Assembly (NCBI RefSeq): GCF_900115545.1
Contig: NZ_FOWV01000004.1
Location: 480,542 to 544,541, forward strand
Direction: 5' to 3'
Source: Ralstonia sp. NFACC01
Lineage (GTDB): Bacteria > Pseudomonadota > Gammaproteobacteria > Burkholderiales > Burkholderiaceae
Length of the DNA: 64,000 bases
Made by a program: the position numbers and the translations under genes. This document shows positions 45,757 to 55,620 of the stretch, in pieces; position 1 is the stretch's first letter; each line of letters opens with the position of its first letter. Under the pieces are notes generated by a model, which did no database searches, was not told where the DNA came from, and was given only the letters and a program-made list of their open reading frames with translations.

Positions 45757-47451
45757 TCAGGCGAAGTCTTCTTCCCAGTACTCGCCTGGCATGCGGGCGG
45801 GCTGGGGCGTACGTTCAAGTTCGAGGCGGCGCAGTTCCACGCGCCGGATCTTTCCGGAAATGGTCTTGGGCAGCTCGCTGAACTGCAGGCGGCGGATGCG
45901 CTTGTAGGGCGCCAGCTTTTCGCGCGAGAAGAGGAACACGGCCCGTGCGAGTTCAGGACCGGCTTCGTAGCCCTGGCGCACCGTCACGAACGCCTTGGGC
46001 ACGGAGAGGCGCAGCGGATCGGAACTCGGCACCACGGCGGCCTCGGCAATGGCCTCGTGCTCGATCAGCACGCTTTCCAGCTCGAAGGGGCTCAGCCGAT
46101 AGTCGGACGACTTGAACACGTCGTCGGTGCGACCCACGTAGACGAAGTAGCCGTCGTCGCGGCGCATCGCCACGTCGGACGTGTGGTAATAGCCGTTGCG
46201 CATGGCCTCGCCCGTGGCTTTGGCGTTGTTGGCGTAGCCCTGCATCAGGCCGAGCGGGCGGTGCGAGAGCGGCAGCACGATCTCGCCTTCGCTGGCGGGC
46301 TGATCGTCGTGGTCGACCAGCTCCACGCGGTAGCCAGGCAGCGGGCGACCGACCGACCCTGGCACGACCGGCTGGCCCGGCGTGTTGCCGATCTGGCAGG
46401 TGGTCTCGGTCTGACCGAAGCCGTCGCGAATGGTCACGCCCCAGGCGCTGCGCACGCGCTCGATGATCTCGGGGTTCAGCGGCTCGCCCGCACCAACGAT
46501 CTCGCGCAGCTTGACGGCGTACGACGCCAGCGGTTCCTGCACCAGCATGCGCCACACGGTGGGCGGCGCGCACAACGTGGTCACATTAAAGCGCACCAGC
46601 ACATCCAGCGTGTCCTTCGGCACGAAGCGCGCGTAGTTGTAGACGAACACGCAGGCCTGCGCATTCCACGGCGCGAAGAAGCAGCTCCACGCGTGTTTCG
46701 CCCAGCCGGGTGAGCTGATGTTCCAGTGGATATCGCCAGGCTGCAGGCCGATCCAGTACATGGTCGACAGGTGGCCGACCGGATAGCTCTGGTGCGTGTG
46801 TTCGACGAGCTTCGGCTTGGACGTGGTGCCCGAGGTGAAATACAGCAGCAGCGGGTCGGTCGCCTTGGTCGGCCCGTCGGGCACGAACTGCGCGGGCGCA
46901 TCGTAGGCTTCTGCCAGGTCGACCCAGCCATCGCGCTGCGCACCCACGGCGATGCGCTTGACGCTCGCATCCACACTATCGAACTTGTGCAACTCCGCCG
47001 CGTCGACGACCACGCAGTTCGCGCCGCCCAGTTCAACGCGGTCGCGCACGTCATCCGGCGATAGCTGCGTCGTGGCCGGCAGCACCACCGCACCGAGCTT
47101 CATCGCCGCGAGCATCACGTCCCACAGTTCAACGCGGTTCGGCAGCATCAGCAGCAGACGGTCACCACGCACGATGCCCAGCCCGCGCAGGAAGTTCGCC
47201 ATGCGCGACGAGCGCTCCGACATCTGCGCAAACGAGAGCTTCAACCCACCGCCCTGCGCGTCATCGACGATCCACAGCGCCGGGTTGTCGTTGCCGCGCG
47301 CCATGACATCGAAGTAGTCGAGCGCCCAGTTGAACGTGTCCAGCTTCGGCCACGCAAACTCGCGATACGCGCGGTCGTAGTCGGTGCGATGGCGCAGCAG
47401 AAAATCGCGCGCTTCCACAAAACCCTGTGCTGCAGATACCGCTTCGTTCAT
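45757..47451 (-). CDS. AMP-dependent acyl-CoA synthetase
   Basis: A 564-residue adenylate-forming CoA ligase. The P-loop motif is YFTSGTTSKPK, followed by DGFGQTETT and the hinge GRTDDVFKSSDYR; the catalytic lysine lies near KTISGKIRR. It most resembles medium/short-chain acyl- or benzoate-CoA-type ligases. In this operon it probably makes isobutyryl-CoA or propionyl-CoA from the free acid, letting the pathway take external isobutyrate. It is 72 bp upstream of mmsA and 61 bp downstream of the acyl-CoA dehydrogenase gene. Confidence 0.9.
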   Translation of the reverse strand: MNEAVSAAQGFVEARDFLLRHRTDYDRAYREFAWPKLDTFNWALDYFDVMARGNDNPALWIVDDAQGGGLKLSFAQMSERSSRMANFLRGLGIVRGDRLLLMLPNRVELWDVMLAAMKLGAVVLPATTQLSPDDVRDRVELGGANCVVVDAAELHKFDSVDASVKRIAVGAQRDGWVDLAEAYDAPAQFVPDGPTKATDPLLLYFTSGTTSKPKLVEHTHQSYPVGHLSTMYWIGLQPGDIHWNISSPGWAKHAWSCFFAPWNAQACVFVYNYARFVPKDTLDVLVRFNVTTLCAPPTVWRMLVQEPLASYAVKLREIVGAGEPLNPEIIERVRSAWGVTIRDGFGQTETTCQIGNTPGQPVVPGSVGRPLPGYRVELVDHDDQPASEGEIVLPLSHRPLGLMQGYANNAKATGEAMRNGYYHTSDVAMRRDDGYFVYVGRTDDVFKSSDYRLSPFELESVLIEHEAIAEAAVVPSSDPLRLSVPKAFVTVRQGYEAGPELARAVFLFSREKLAPYKRIRRLQFSELPKTISGKIRRVELRRLELERTPQPARMPGEYWEEDFA

Positions 47452-47512
47452 CGTCGTCTCCTGGTCGGCGCGTTTGCGCTCTTTCGTATGCGGTCGATGT
47501 GCGCGGTGCGTG

Positions 47513-48646
47513 CTAGACGTGCCGTGCGATCACCATCCGCTGGACTTCGCTGGTGCCTTCGTAGATCTGGGTGATGCGTGCATCGCGGTAGTGGCGCTCG
47601 ACGGCGTAGTCGGCCAGGTAGCCGTAGCCGCCGTGGATCTGGATGGCGTTGGAGCAGATTTCCTCGGCCAGTTCCGATGCGTAAAGTTTGGCCTGCGAGG
47701 CCTCCGACAGGCACGGCTTGTCTGCGCTGCGCAGGCGCGCCGCATGGTGAACGAGCAGGCGCGCCGCATTCAGGCGCGTGGCCATGTCGGCCAGCATATT
47801 GGCGATGGTCTGGTGCTCGCGCAGCGCCTTGCCGAACTGGATGCGCTCATTCGCGTAGTTGCGTGCCGCATCGAACGCGGCGCGCGCAATGCCCACGGCT
47901 TGTGCGGCAATGCCGATGCGTCCGCCTTCCAGGTTCGACAATGCGATCTTCAGGCCCTCACCGCGTTCACCCAGGAGGTTTTCCTCAGGCACCGCACAGT
48001 CTTCCAGCGTGATCGGGCAGGTGTCCGACGCGCGAATGCCAAGCTTGTGTTCGGGCCGCCCAACGTGAAAGCCCGGCGTGTCAGTCGGCACGATGAAGGC
48101 CGAGATGCCGCGCTTGCCCGCCTCAGGGTCCGTCACGGCAAAGACGATGGCGATGTTCGCGCGTGCGCCGTTGGTGACGAACTGCTTGTTGCCGTTGAGC
48201 ACCCAATAACCGTCGCGCAGCACCGCACGCGTGCGCAGGTTGTTGGCCTCCGAGCCCGCATGCGGCTCGGTCAGGCAGAACGCGCCAATCGCGCGGCCGG
48301 TGGCCAGATCCGGCAGGTAACGCGCCTTCTGCGCCTCGGTGCCGAACTTGAGGATCGGGCCGCAGCCGACCGAGTTGTGCACGCTCATCATCGTCGCGCT
48401 GGCAGCGCAACCGGCGGCCACCTCTTCCAATGCGAGCGCATAGGCCAAGTAGTCGGTGTACGAACCGCCCCACTCCGCCGGCACGATCATGCCCAGCAGG
48501 CCCAGCTCGCCCATCTCGCGCACCACCTCGTCGGGCAAGGCGCCGTCACGGTCCCACTGCGCGGCGTTGGGCGCCAGGCGCTCGGTGGCAAAGTCGCGCG
48601 CAGCGTCGTGGATCATCCGCTGCTCTTCGGTATAGAAGTCGTCCAT
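47513..48646 (-). CDS. acyl-CoA dehydrogenase, probably isobutyryl-CoA dehydrogenase
   Basis: A 377-residue FAD enzyme. Signatures are [33 protein letters not shown] and the C-terminal [15 protein letters not shown] that holds the catalytic glutamate. In context it oxidises isobutyryl-CoA to methacrylyl-CoA. The start is ATG 48646 (MDDFYTEEQ), matching the usual N-terminus; the 48-residue extension to 48790 is rejected. It is the first gene of the leftward valine/isobutyrate operon and diverges from the AraC regulator. Confidence 0.93.
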   Translation of the reverse strand: MDDFYTEEQRMIHDAARDFATERLAPNAAQWDRDGALPDEVVREMGELGLLGMIVPAEWGGSYTDYLAYALALEEVAAGCAASATMMSVHNSVGCGPILKFGTEAQKARYLPDLATGRAIGAFCLTEPHAGSEANNLRTRAVLRDGYWVLNGNKQFVTNGARANIAIVFAVTDPEAGKRGISAFIVPTDTPGFHVGRPEHKLGIRASDTCPITLEDCAVPEENLLGERGEGLKIALSNLEGGRIGIAAQAVGIARAAFDAARNYANERIQFGKALREHQTIANMLADMATRLNAARLLVHHAARLRSADKPCLSEASQAKLYASELAEEICSNAIQIHGGYGYLADYAVERHYRDARITQIYEGTSEVQRMVIARHV

Positions 48647-48816
48647 CGCTTGGCTCTTGCTTGTTTGCTGACCGGTGCCGCGTGACGCTGCCTGTGCAGG
48701 CGCCTTACACTGTGCAGCCTGCGGCGCTTGGGTTCGATGGGGAAAAGTGTAGGCACGCGGCTGGGCGGCTTCGATGCCCGTCACGATCAACTTGCGTGAG
48801 CGGATTTGCCATACCG

Positions 48817-49833
48817 ATGAAAAACAACGAAAAAGGAACGGTCTCCGTCAGCCTCGTCAACGAGGCGGTGACGCGCGCCCGCGCGCATGGCGTGGACATG
48901 CAGCACATCATGGCCGCCGCGGGCATCACGCCGCAGATGCTGGCGCAGCCGCGCAGCCGTGTGTCATCGGCGCAGTACGGCGCGCTGTGGGCCGGCATTG
49001 CGCAGGCCATGGACGACGAGTTCTTCGGGCAGGATGCGCACCCCATGCGCTGGGGCAGCTTCGTGGCAATGACGCAGGCGGCGCTGACCGCGCGCACGGG
49101 CCGACAGGCGCTCGCACGGGCCACGGGTTTTCTGCGCCTGGTGCTGGACGATCTGCATGTGCGCGTTGAAGAAGACGATCAGCGTGTGCGTCTTGTCTTT
49201 GTGCACCGCAAGGGCACGCGGGTGCCGCCCATGTTCACCTACGCCACGTGGCTCATCATGGTCTACGGACTGGTGTGCTGGCTCGTGGGGCGGCGCATTC
49301 CGTTCATTGCCGCGCGCTTCCGTTGTGCGGCGCCGCAGGATGCGCAGGAATATCGCCTGATGTTCTGTGACGACATGGCGTTCAAGCACGATGCGTCGTT
49401 CGTCGACCTATCGCCGGACTTTCTTGACCTGCCGGTCATTCAGACGGCCGCGTCCAGCAAGACGTTCCTGCGCGACGCGCCGGGCAACTTCATCGTCAAG
49501 TACCGCAACCCGGATTCCTTCGCCGCGCGCGTGCGCAAGACGCTGCGCAATCTTCCCGTGGCCAGCTGGCCCGCGTCGGACGCAATGGCGCTCAAGCTGA
49601 ACGTGGCCGAGGCCACCATGCGGCGGCGCCTGAAGCTGGAGGGCCACACGTATCAGTCGATCAAGGACGACCTGCGGCGCGACATTGCCATCGGCCAGTT
49701 GCAGGACACGCGCCGCACCATCGCCGACATTGCCGTCGCGGTCGGCTTTGCCGAACCGAGCGCCTTTCACCGCGCCTTCCGCAAATGGACCGGCATGCGG
49801 CCAACGGACTATCGGCTGGCCGGCGCAGGCTGA
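48817..49833 (+). CDS. AraC-family regulator of the valine/isobutyrate operon (MmsR-like role)
   Basis: A 338-residue regulator. The N-terminal ~190 residues resemble the arabinose-binding-type sensor domain of the OruR/ArgR-like AraC branch ([18 protein letters not shown], then [14 protein letters not shown]). The C-terminus has the two helix-turn-helix motifs, ending [18 protein letters not shown]. It is divergent from the acyl-CoA dehydrogenase gene across 170 bp, as mmsR is from mmsAB in Pseudomonas, so activation of that operon is likely. ATG 48817 is chosen. Its last 25 bp overlap the convergent LysR gene. Confidence 0.9.
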   Translation: MKNNEKGTVSVSLVNEAVTRARAHGVDMQHIMAAAGITPQMLAQPRSRVSSAQYGALWAGIAQAMDDEFFGQDAHPMRWGSFVAMTQAALTARTGRQALARATGFLRLVLDDLHVRVEEDDQRVRLVFVHRKGTRVPPMFTYATWLIMVYGLVCWLVGRRIPFIAARFRCAAPQDAQEYRLMFCDDMAFKHDASFVDLSPDFLDLPVIQTAASSKTFLRDAPGNFIVKYRNPDSFAARVRKTLRNLPVASWPASDAMALKLNVAEATMRRRLKLEGHTYQSIKDDLRRDIAIGQLQDTRRTIADIAVAVGFAEPSAFHRAFRKWTGMRPTDYRLAGAG

Positions 49834-50738
49834 GGCTGCGCGGCGACCGCGTCCCCGGCCGTGCCGCTCACTTCCCGCAGCGTCTCCAGAAACGCCTTGA
49901 GCACCGGCGAGTGATCGTCCACACGATAGTGGACGTACAGCGGCACAGCAGGCAGCGCCGGCTCCAGCGGGCGGAAGACCACACCGGGCGGCGCCAGACT
50001 GGCCGTCGAGCCAGGCAGCAGCGCCACACCAAAGCCCGCGCTCACCAGCGCCAACAGCGTTTGCACTTCGGTCACCTGTTGGCGCACGAGCGGCGCAAAG
50101 CCGGCCTGGATGCACAGATGCAGCAGGTGATCAGCAAAGCGCGATCGCTTGGATTCGAACGCAACAAACGGCTCGCCGGCAAACTCGCCGAGGGCCAGGC
50201 TGGTGTGCCCGGCCAGGCGATGCGTGGCGGGCAACGCCATCACGATCGGCTCGTGCTGCAGCAGTTCGCTGCGCACGGCGGGGTCTTCCTGCCCCAGCCG
50301 GAAGATGCATGCATCGATGCGGCGCTCTTTGAGCGCGGCCACCTGAGCGGCGGGCGTCATCTCTTGCAAGCGCCATTCAACGCCGGGGTAGCGCTCGCGA
50401 AACTGGCGTAGCGCTTCGGGCAGCAGCCCCACCATCACCGAGCTGATCATGCCGATTTCCAGCTCGCCAACCTGGCCGCGGCCCGCCTGCCGGGTGAGGT
50501 CCAGCGCGCGGTTGAGCTGGGCGAACACCAGCGGCGCCTGCTCCTTGAGCGTGCGCCCGGCCGCCGTCAGTTCCACGCGGTGGTGACTACGCACAAACAG
50601 CGGCGTGCCGATCTCGTCTTCCAGCAGCCGGATCTGCTGGCTCAGCGGCGGCTGCGACATGAACAGGCGCGCCGCCGCCCGGCCGAAGTGCAGCTCGTCG
50701 GCCAGCACCGAGAAATAACGCAGCAGGCGGATGTCCAC
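49809..50738 (-). CDS. LysR-family regulator linked to the second molybdenum hydroxylase
   Basis: A 309-residue LysR protein. The helix-turn-helix segment is LHFGRAAARLFMSQPPLSQQIRLLE, of the BenM/CatM/CbnR-like branch that senses aromatic acids, and the effector domain covers ~90-295. The start is GTG 50738, only 8 bp after the stop of the molybdopterin subunit gene, so it is probably transcribed with that operon. Its 3' end overlaps the convergent AraC gene by 25 bp. The proposed target is the molybdenum hydroxylase operon, the amidohydrolase/UbiD operon, or both (inference). Confidence 0.9.
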   Translation of the reverse strand: MDIRLLRYFSVLADELHFGRAAARLFMSQPPLSQQIRLLEDEIGTPLFVRSHHRVELTAAGRTLKEQAPLVFAQLNRALDLTRQAGRGQVGELEIGMISSVMVGLLPEALRQFRERYPGVEWRLQEMTPAAQVAALKERRIDACIFRLGQEDPAVRSELLQHEPIVMALPATHRLAGHTSLALGEFAGEPFVAFESKRSRFADHLLHLCIQAGFAPLVRQQVTEVQTLLALVSAGFGVALLPGSTASLAPPGVVFRPLEPALPAVPLYVHYRVDDHSPVLKAFLETLREVSGTAGDAVAAQPQPAPASR

Positions 50739-50746
50739 GGTATGCG

Positions 50747-52951
50747 CTACGCCTTCAGGTCGAAGCTGAGCGGCGTCTCGCGCTGGCGCTTGCCGGTCAG
50801 CCGGAAGATGGCGTTGGCAAGGGCGGGCGCCACCGGCGGGTTGGCCAGTTCGCCCACACCACCGGGCTTGTCGCGGTTGCCATCGATGATGACGATGTCG
50901 ATGGCGGGCATGTCCGACATGCGCATCACGGGGTAGTCATGGAAGTTGCTTTGCTGCACCGCGCCGCCCTGGATGTCGATGCGATCGAACAGCGCGTGGC
51001 CGAGGCCCCACATCAGCCCGCCATATAGCTGCTCTTCCACGCCGGTGCGCGAGACGGCCAAGCCGACGTCTGCCACGCACGTGAGTTTTTCGATGACGAC
51101 GCGGCCGTCCTTGCGGGCCACCTGGGCCACCACGGCGATGTAGCTGTCATACGCCTGATGCGTGGCGACGCCCAGGGCGTGTCCATGCGCCGCCTTGCCC
51201 CACCCGGCGCGTTGCGCGGCGGTGCGCAGCACGTGCACATGCCGCGGCCGCTCGGCCATGTGTGCGACGCGAAAGTCGACTGCGTCGCGCTTGGCCGCCA
51301 CGGCCAGCTCGTCCATGAAGCTCTCGGTGGCGAACACGTTGGGGATAAAGCTGACCGCCCGGTACCAGCCAGTCGGGATACCGGTCTCGTGCCGGACCCA
51401 GCCGATATCCATATGGTTGGCCCGGTACGGAAAATCCCACTTCGAGATGGCCTCGGTGGTGCTGTAATCCATGCGGTCGGGGCGGTCGAAGTAGCCCGGC
51501 TCCCACTGTTCCGGCGATGCGGGCGACACCGCGCGGATGCGCAGCGCATCGAGCCGGCCCTGCGCATCAAGCGCGCCTTCGAGGCGGTGATACGTGGCGG
51601 GGTGGCCGTACAGCGCGCGCATCTCGTCTTCGCGGCTGTTCATCAGCTTGATCGGCACGCCGGTCTTCTTTGCAAGATAGCTCGCCTCGAACAGCCAGTA
51701 TTTGCTCTCGCGCGCACCAAAGCTGCCGCCCGACACCATCTCGTGCAGCACTACCTTGTCGCGCGGCACACCGCAGATCGTCTCGGCCGCTTCCATGGCG
51801 GTGGATGGCACCTGGATGCCGCCCCAGTATTGGATCGCGCCGTCCTTGAACCATGCGGTGATGTTGACGGGCTCCAGCGGGTTCTGCTGCTTGTAGGGCA
51901 TGCGGTAGGCCGCGTCGATGCGCTTTGCGCCGTGGGCCATCGCCACGTCCGTGTTGCCGGTCTGCACGGTGTGCACAACGCGCGCCTTGCCGCTGGCGAG
52001 CCAAGCGGCCTGGTGCTGGGCGACATGGCCGCTGTCGAAATCGGCGAAGGCGCTGTCGCCCCACTCGACCTTGAGCGCCGCGCGGCCCTTGTTGGCCGCC
52101 CAGTAGTCGTCGGCCAGCACGGCCACGCCCTCCTGATTGCCGCCCAGCACATCGGGCCGCATCGGGATGGTGATGACCTGGCGCACGCCGCGCACCTTCA
52201 GCGCCTCGGCGCTGTCGATGCGGCGCACACGCGCGCCGGGCATGGGCGCACGCTGCACCACTGCCACCAGCATGCCTGGCAACGACACGTCGATGCCGTA
52301 TTGGAACCGGCCTGTGGCCTTGGCCAGCGCATCGCGCTTGTGGCGCAGCTTGCCGATGTATTTGAAATCCGCCGGGTTCTTCAGCGTCACGTTGGCAGGC
52401 GCAGGCAGGCGGCCCGCAGCATCGGCCAATTCGCCGTAGGTGGCCTTGCGGCCGTCACTGCAGATGACGGTGCCGCCGGCCGTGCCGCAGTTGGCGGCGG
52501 GCACACCCCAGCGTTGCGCCGCTGCACTCACGAGCATTGCGCGCGCCGTGGCGCCGGCTTGCCGCAGGCGCGCATATTCGAGCGACACACTGGTGCTGCC
52601 GCCGGTGGAATACACCTTCCAGATCGGGTGGATGTATTCAAGAAAGAACGGGTCTTCTGGCGTGATGACGGCAATGTGCATCGGGTCGACATCCAGCTCT
52701 TCGGCCACGCACGCCGCCAGCGCGGTTTGCGTGCCGGTGCCGGAATCGTGCTTGTGGACGACGATCTTCACGGTGTTGTCGGCCAGCACCCGCACCCAGG
52801 CATTGGGCTCGAACTCACCCGCAGCCACATCCTTGCCGGCAGCCAGCGCATCGGGCATGCGGAAGCCGACTGCCAGGCCCGCCGTCAGCAGCGCGCCTTG
52901 CTGCAGGAAACGGCGGCGCGAGGGTGCATGCAAATCACGCGGCGCGTTCAT
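50747..52951 (-). CDS. molybdopterin-binding subunit, isoquinoline 1-oxidoreductase/xanthine dehydrogenase family
   Basis: A 734-residue protein with a twin-arginine signal ([18 protein letters not shown]), then a molybdenum-cofactor domain typical of IorB-type enzymes ([48 protein letters not shown]). Such enzymes hydroxylate N-heterocycles next to the ring nitrogen or oxidise aldehydes in the periplasm. Start ATG 52951 overlaps the 2Fe-2S stop by 4 bp. Unlike the first system at 36.5 kb there is no cytochrome gene here. It diverges from the amidohydrolase/UbiD operon, with a LysR gene between. Confidence 0.9.
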   Translation of the reverse strand: MNAPRDLHAPSRRRFLQQGALLTAGLAVGFRMPDALAAGKDVAAGEFEPNAWVRVLADNTVKIVVHKHDSGTGTQTALAACVAEELDVDPMHIAVITPEDPFFLEYIHPIWKVYSTGGSTSVSLEYARLRQAGATARAMLVSAAAQRWGVPAANCGTAGGTVICSDGRKATYGELADAAGRLPAPANVTLKNPADFKYIGKLRHKRDALAKATGRFQYGIDVSLPGMLVAVVQRAPMPGARVRRIDSAEALKVRGVRQVITIPMRPDVLGGNQEGVAVLADDYWAANKGRAALKVEWGDSAFADFDSGHVAQHQAAWLASGKARVVHTVQTGNTDVAMAHGAKRIDAAYRMPYKQQNPLEPVNITAWFKDGAIQYWGGIQVPSTAMEAAETICGVPRDKVVLHEMVSGGSFGARESKYWLFEASYLAKKTGVPIKLMNSREDEMRALYGHPATYHRLEGALDAQGRLDALRIRAVSPASPEQWEPGYFDRPDRMDYSTTEAISKWDFPYRANHMDIGWVRHETGIPTGWYRAVSFIPNVFATESFMDELAVAAKRDAVDFRVAHMAERPRHVHVLRTAAQRAGWGKAAHGHALGVATHQAYDSYIAVVAQVARKDGRVVIEKLTCVADVGLAVSRTGVEEQLYGGLMWGLGHALFDRIDIQGGAVQQSNFHDYPVMRMSDMPAIDIVIIDGNRDKPGGVGELANPPVAPALANAIFRLTGKRQRETPLSFDLKA

Positions 52952-53415
52952 GCCTTGCCTCGCTCGTCGGCGGCACGCTTGATGGCCTGGCGAATGCGCC
53001 CGTAGGTGCCGCAGCGGCAGATGTTGCCCGCCATGGCATTCGTGATGGCTTCGTCGTTGACGGGCGTGCCTGCCGCCAACAACGCCGCAGCCGACATGAT
53101 CTGCCCCGACTGGCAGTAGCCGCATTGCGGTACGTCTTCAGCTACCCAAGCGCGTTGCAGCGGGTGCGTGCCGTCTTTCGACAGGCCCTCGATGGTGGTC
53201 ACGCTGTGTCCGGCCGCTGCCGATGCCGGCGTGATGCACGCGCGGATCGGCGCACCATCCAGATGGACGGTGCAGGCCCCGCAAAAGCCGCCGCCGCAGC
53301 CAAACTTGGTGCCCGTCAGTTTGAGCCGATCGCGCAGCACCCACAGCAGGGGCATGTCTGCATCGGCGTCATCCAGCGCGTGGGGCGCGCCATTGACCAT
53401 AATCTCGGTCATCAT
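52948..53415 (-). CDS. 2Fe-2S subunit of the second molybdenum hydroxylase
   Basis: A 155-residue protein with both canonical 2Fe-2S sites: [15 protein letters not shown] with a later Cys, and CGYCQSGQ ... [10 protein letters not shown]. Length and motifs are typical of IorA-type small subunits. The start is ATG 53415, which has GGAGGAGACA directly upstream; the next in-frame ATG is one codon later. It is the first gene of the leftward operon and overlaps the large-subunit start by 4 bp. Confidence 0.93.
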   Translation of the reverse strand: MMTEIMVNGAPHALDDADADMPLLWVLRDRLKLTGTKFGCGGGFCGACTVHLDGAPIRACITPASAAAGHSVTTIEGLSKDGTHPLQRAWVAEDVPQCGYCQSGQIMSAAALLAAGTPVNDEAITNAMAGNICRCGTYGRIRQAIKRAADERGKA

Positions 53416-53546
53416 TGTCTCCTCCAGAATCGGGCCGTCTCATGCGGCCGCGCCTGGCTGCAATATGAAGCCGCGCACGGGCACCCCGCCAGCGACGATT
53501 TCTGCCAGCCCGTGTAAGTCGAACTAACAGCTCACCTGCCGCCGCC

Positions 53547-54440
53547 ATGTACAAGCGTTATCCGTCGATCCAGTCGATGCATGCCTTCCTGCAGGCCGCG
53601 CGCACCGGCAGCTTTACCAAGGCCGCGCAGCAACTGGACCTGACACACAGCGCGATCAGCCAGCAGATCCGCTCGCTGGAGGAGTTCATCGGCCAGCCGC
53701 TGTTCGTGCGTGAGGCGGGCGGCATCGTGCTGACCGATGCGGGTCAGCTCTTCGCGAGCATGCTGACCGACGGCTTCGGGCAGGTGGACCGGGCGCTGTC
53801 TTCGGTGCGCAACCGGCACGTGCCGCAAACGCTCATCGTCGATGTCGACAGCGAGCTGGCGCAGGGCTGGCTCAATGCGCGCCTGCCGCAGTTGCTGGCG
53901 GCGCTGCCCGGCTACCAGGTGATGTTCCTGTCGACCACGCGCGGCGAACGGCCGTCGTTCGAGCGCGTAGATGTCTCGCTGCGCTACGGCTATGGCGAAT
54001 GGGATGACTGCGAGATGGCCCTGATCTGTGGCGACCACGTCACCGCGGTGGCAGCGCCGGCACTGCTGGAACGCCATGGCGTGCAGGCGCCGCTGGCCCC
54101 ATCGGCCGCGACGGCGCTGCCGTTGCTGGGCTACACGCGGCGCTCGTGGATTCCATGGCTTGACGCCGCCGGCCTGGAGCCGCTGGAACCCGCCGTGGTG
54201 GCGGCCTTCGACAACGCCGCCAACATGGTCGCCGCAGCTGAGGCCGGCATTGGCGTGGCGCTCGTCCGCGGGCTGCTCGCAGCCGATGCGCTGCAGCATC
54301 AGCGCCTCGTCCCGCTGACGGACGTCGCCATCCCCGCGCACTACAACCTGTATGCCGTCTGGCAGCGCGGGCAGGGGCAGCGTGCGCAGGCCGTGGTGAG
54401 CGCGGTGCAACAACTCGCACGCGACACGCTGGGCGGCTGA
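53547..54440 (+). CDS. LysR-family regulator, GcvA-like
   Basis: A 297-residue LysR protein with helix-turn-helix segment GSFTKAAQQLDLTHSAISQQIRSLEEFIG and effector domain after ~90. The YPSIQSMHAFLQAARTGSF beginning and the HSAISQQI helix resemble the GcvA/AmpR subgroup. It stands between the divergent molybdenum hydroxylase operon and the rightward amidohydrolase/UbiD operon, so it could control either. A perfect 16-bp palindrome lies just after its stop, ahead of the next operon. Start ATG 53547. Confidence 0.9.
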   Translation: MYKRYPSIQSMHAFLQAARTGSFTKAAQQLDLTHSAISQQIRSLEEFIGQPLFVREAGGIVLTDAGQLFASMLTDGFGQVDRALSSVRNRHVPQTLIVDVDSELAQGWLNARLPQLLAALPGYQVMFLSTTRGERPSFERVDVSLRYGYGEWDDCEMALICGDHVTAVAAPALLERHGVQAPLAPSAATALPLLGYTRRSWIPWLDAAGLEPLEPAVVAAFDNAANMVAAAEAGIGVALVRGLLAADALQHQRLVPLTDVAIPAHYNLYAVWQRGQGQRAQAVVSAVQQLARDTLGG

Positions 54441-54462
54441 GGCCGCTTCTCCCTCCGGCCGC

Positions 54463-54478
54463 TTGCCGATATCGGCAA
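54463..54478. promoter_or_regulatory. perfect 16-bp palindrome upstream of the amidohydrolase/UbiD operon
   Basis: TTGCCGAT followed directly by ATCGGCAA, a perfect 16-bp palindrome in the 239-bp region between the LysR stop and the first amidohydrolase start. Position and symmetry suggest an operator. The cognate protein is unknown. Confidence 0.55.
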
Positions 54479-54679
54479 CGTATCAAGACCGCCGCCAAAT
54501 AGTATTGGCCGGCCCCCGGCCCTGACTCCGATACTGCGCCCCAAGCAGCACGCATCCGGCATCACGCGATCCGGCGAGGGGAAGGCACACGCCTAGCAAA
54601 GAGCGCCGCGCTGCAGGACGTGCCTGCCCTCACCGGGAAGCCATCACGCGCTTCCTCCCAGTCATCAGGAGATCCAACG

Positions 54680-55591
54680 ATGATCATCGACATCAGCTGC
54701 TACCCCACCGACCTGGTGGACCTCGCGTGGTGGCACGACGGCGACCCCTTTACCGGCGAGCGCCTGCTCGAAATGATGGACGGCCCTTACATGATCAACG
54801 GCAAGCCGCGCCGTATTGACAAGGCCTTCATCCAGCCGCCGCAGGGCAACACCATCTACACCTGGACGGACGGCGAGCTTTCGGGCCGCGAATCCATCGA
54901 CGCCTACATGGCGTACACGCTCAAGATGGTGCAGACGTACCCCGACCGCTTCCTCGGCTGCTTCGTCTACAACCCGCGCTGCGGCGTGCAGAACGGCGTG
55001 GAGGCCATCGAGCGCTACGTCAAGGAACACGGTTTCAAGATGGTCCAGATGCAGGCCAACATGCACGCCTACCGGCCGGACCGCGCGCTCGACTGGGTGA
55101 TGCCCGCGTTCGAGAAATGTGCCGAGCTGGGCGTGCCCGTCAAGCTGCATACGGGCGACGGCCCCTACAGCATTCCGTCGGAATGGATTCCGATGATCAA
55201 GCGCTTCCCGAACGTCGATTTCATCATGGCGCACTTCGGCGTGCAGACCGGCGGCGTCTACGTGTTCGAGCCGATGCAGTGGGCGATGGAGCTGCCTAAC
55301 GTGTATTGCGAATCGGGCTGGTGCCTGCAGTCGCGCGTCGTCGAATTTGCCAAGGTGCTGCCCAAGCACAAGATCCTGTTCGGCACCGACACGCCGCCCA
55401 ACGAGCCCGGCATGTGGCTACGCCTGCTGGAAGTGCTCTGCATGGACCCGCCGCAAGGCCTGAACCTCGATGAAGACACGCTCGAGGATTACCTGGGCAA
55501 CAACATCGCCCGCATGATCGGCCTGGAGCCGACCCGTCCGCCCAAGACCGTGGCCGAAGCCGAAGCGCAGCTCGCGCTGGCTGCCGCCTGA
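54680..55591 (+). CDS. amidohydrolase-2 (ACMSD-like) paralogue lacking the HxH metal motif
   Basis: A 303-residue protein of the amidohydrolase-2/ACMSD-like family. It is clearly homologous to the next gene (shared MDGPYMINGKPRRID, FGTD-PPNEPGMWLR). The N-terminal metal motif of the family is missing: it reads DISCYP where the paralogue has DTHLHP, so His6 and His8 are Ser and Tyr. A second potential ligand region reads VQMQANMH instead of VKLHANMH. His157, His185 and Asp237 are kept. It may be a non-catalytic partner or have a changed metal site. Start ATG 54680 (AGGAGA upstream). It is the first gene of the catabolic operon. Confidence 0.88.
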   Translation: MIIDISCYPTDLVDLAWWHDGDPFTGERLLEMMDGPYMINGKPRRIDKAFIQPPQGNTIYTWTDGELSGRESIDAYMAYTLKMVQTYPDRFLGCFVYNPRCGVQNGVEAIERYVKEHGFKMVQMQANMHAYRPDRALDWVMPAFEKCAELGVPVKLHTGDGPYSIPSEWIPMIKRFPNVDFIMAHFGVQTGGVYVFEPMQWAMELPNVYCESGWCLQSRVVEFAKVLPKHKILFGTDTPPNEPGMWLRLLEVLCMDPPQGLNLDEDTLEDYLGNNIARMIGLEPTRPPKTVAEAEAQLALAAA

Positions 55592-55620
55592 GCCACCGCA
55601 GACCGCACGGAGCGCAACAC

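Noticed and set aside
51158..53005. 615-codon open frame on the plus strand
   Set aside because: Antisense to the molybdopterin subunit gene; no start signal and no family resemblance.
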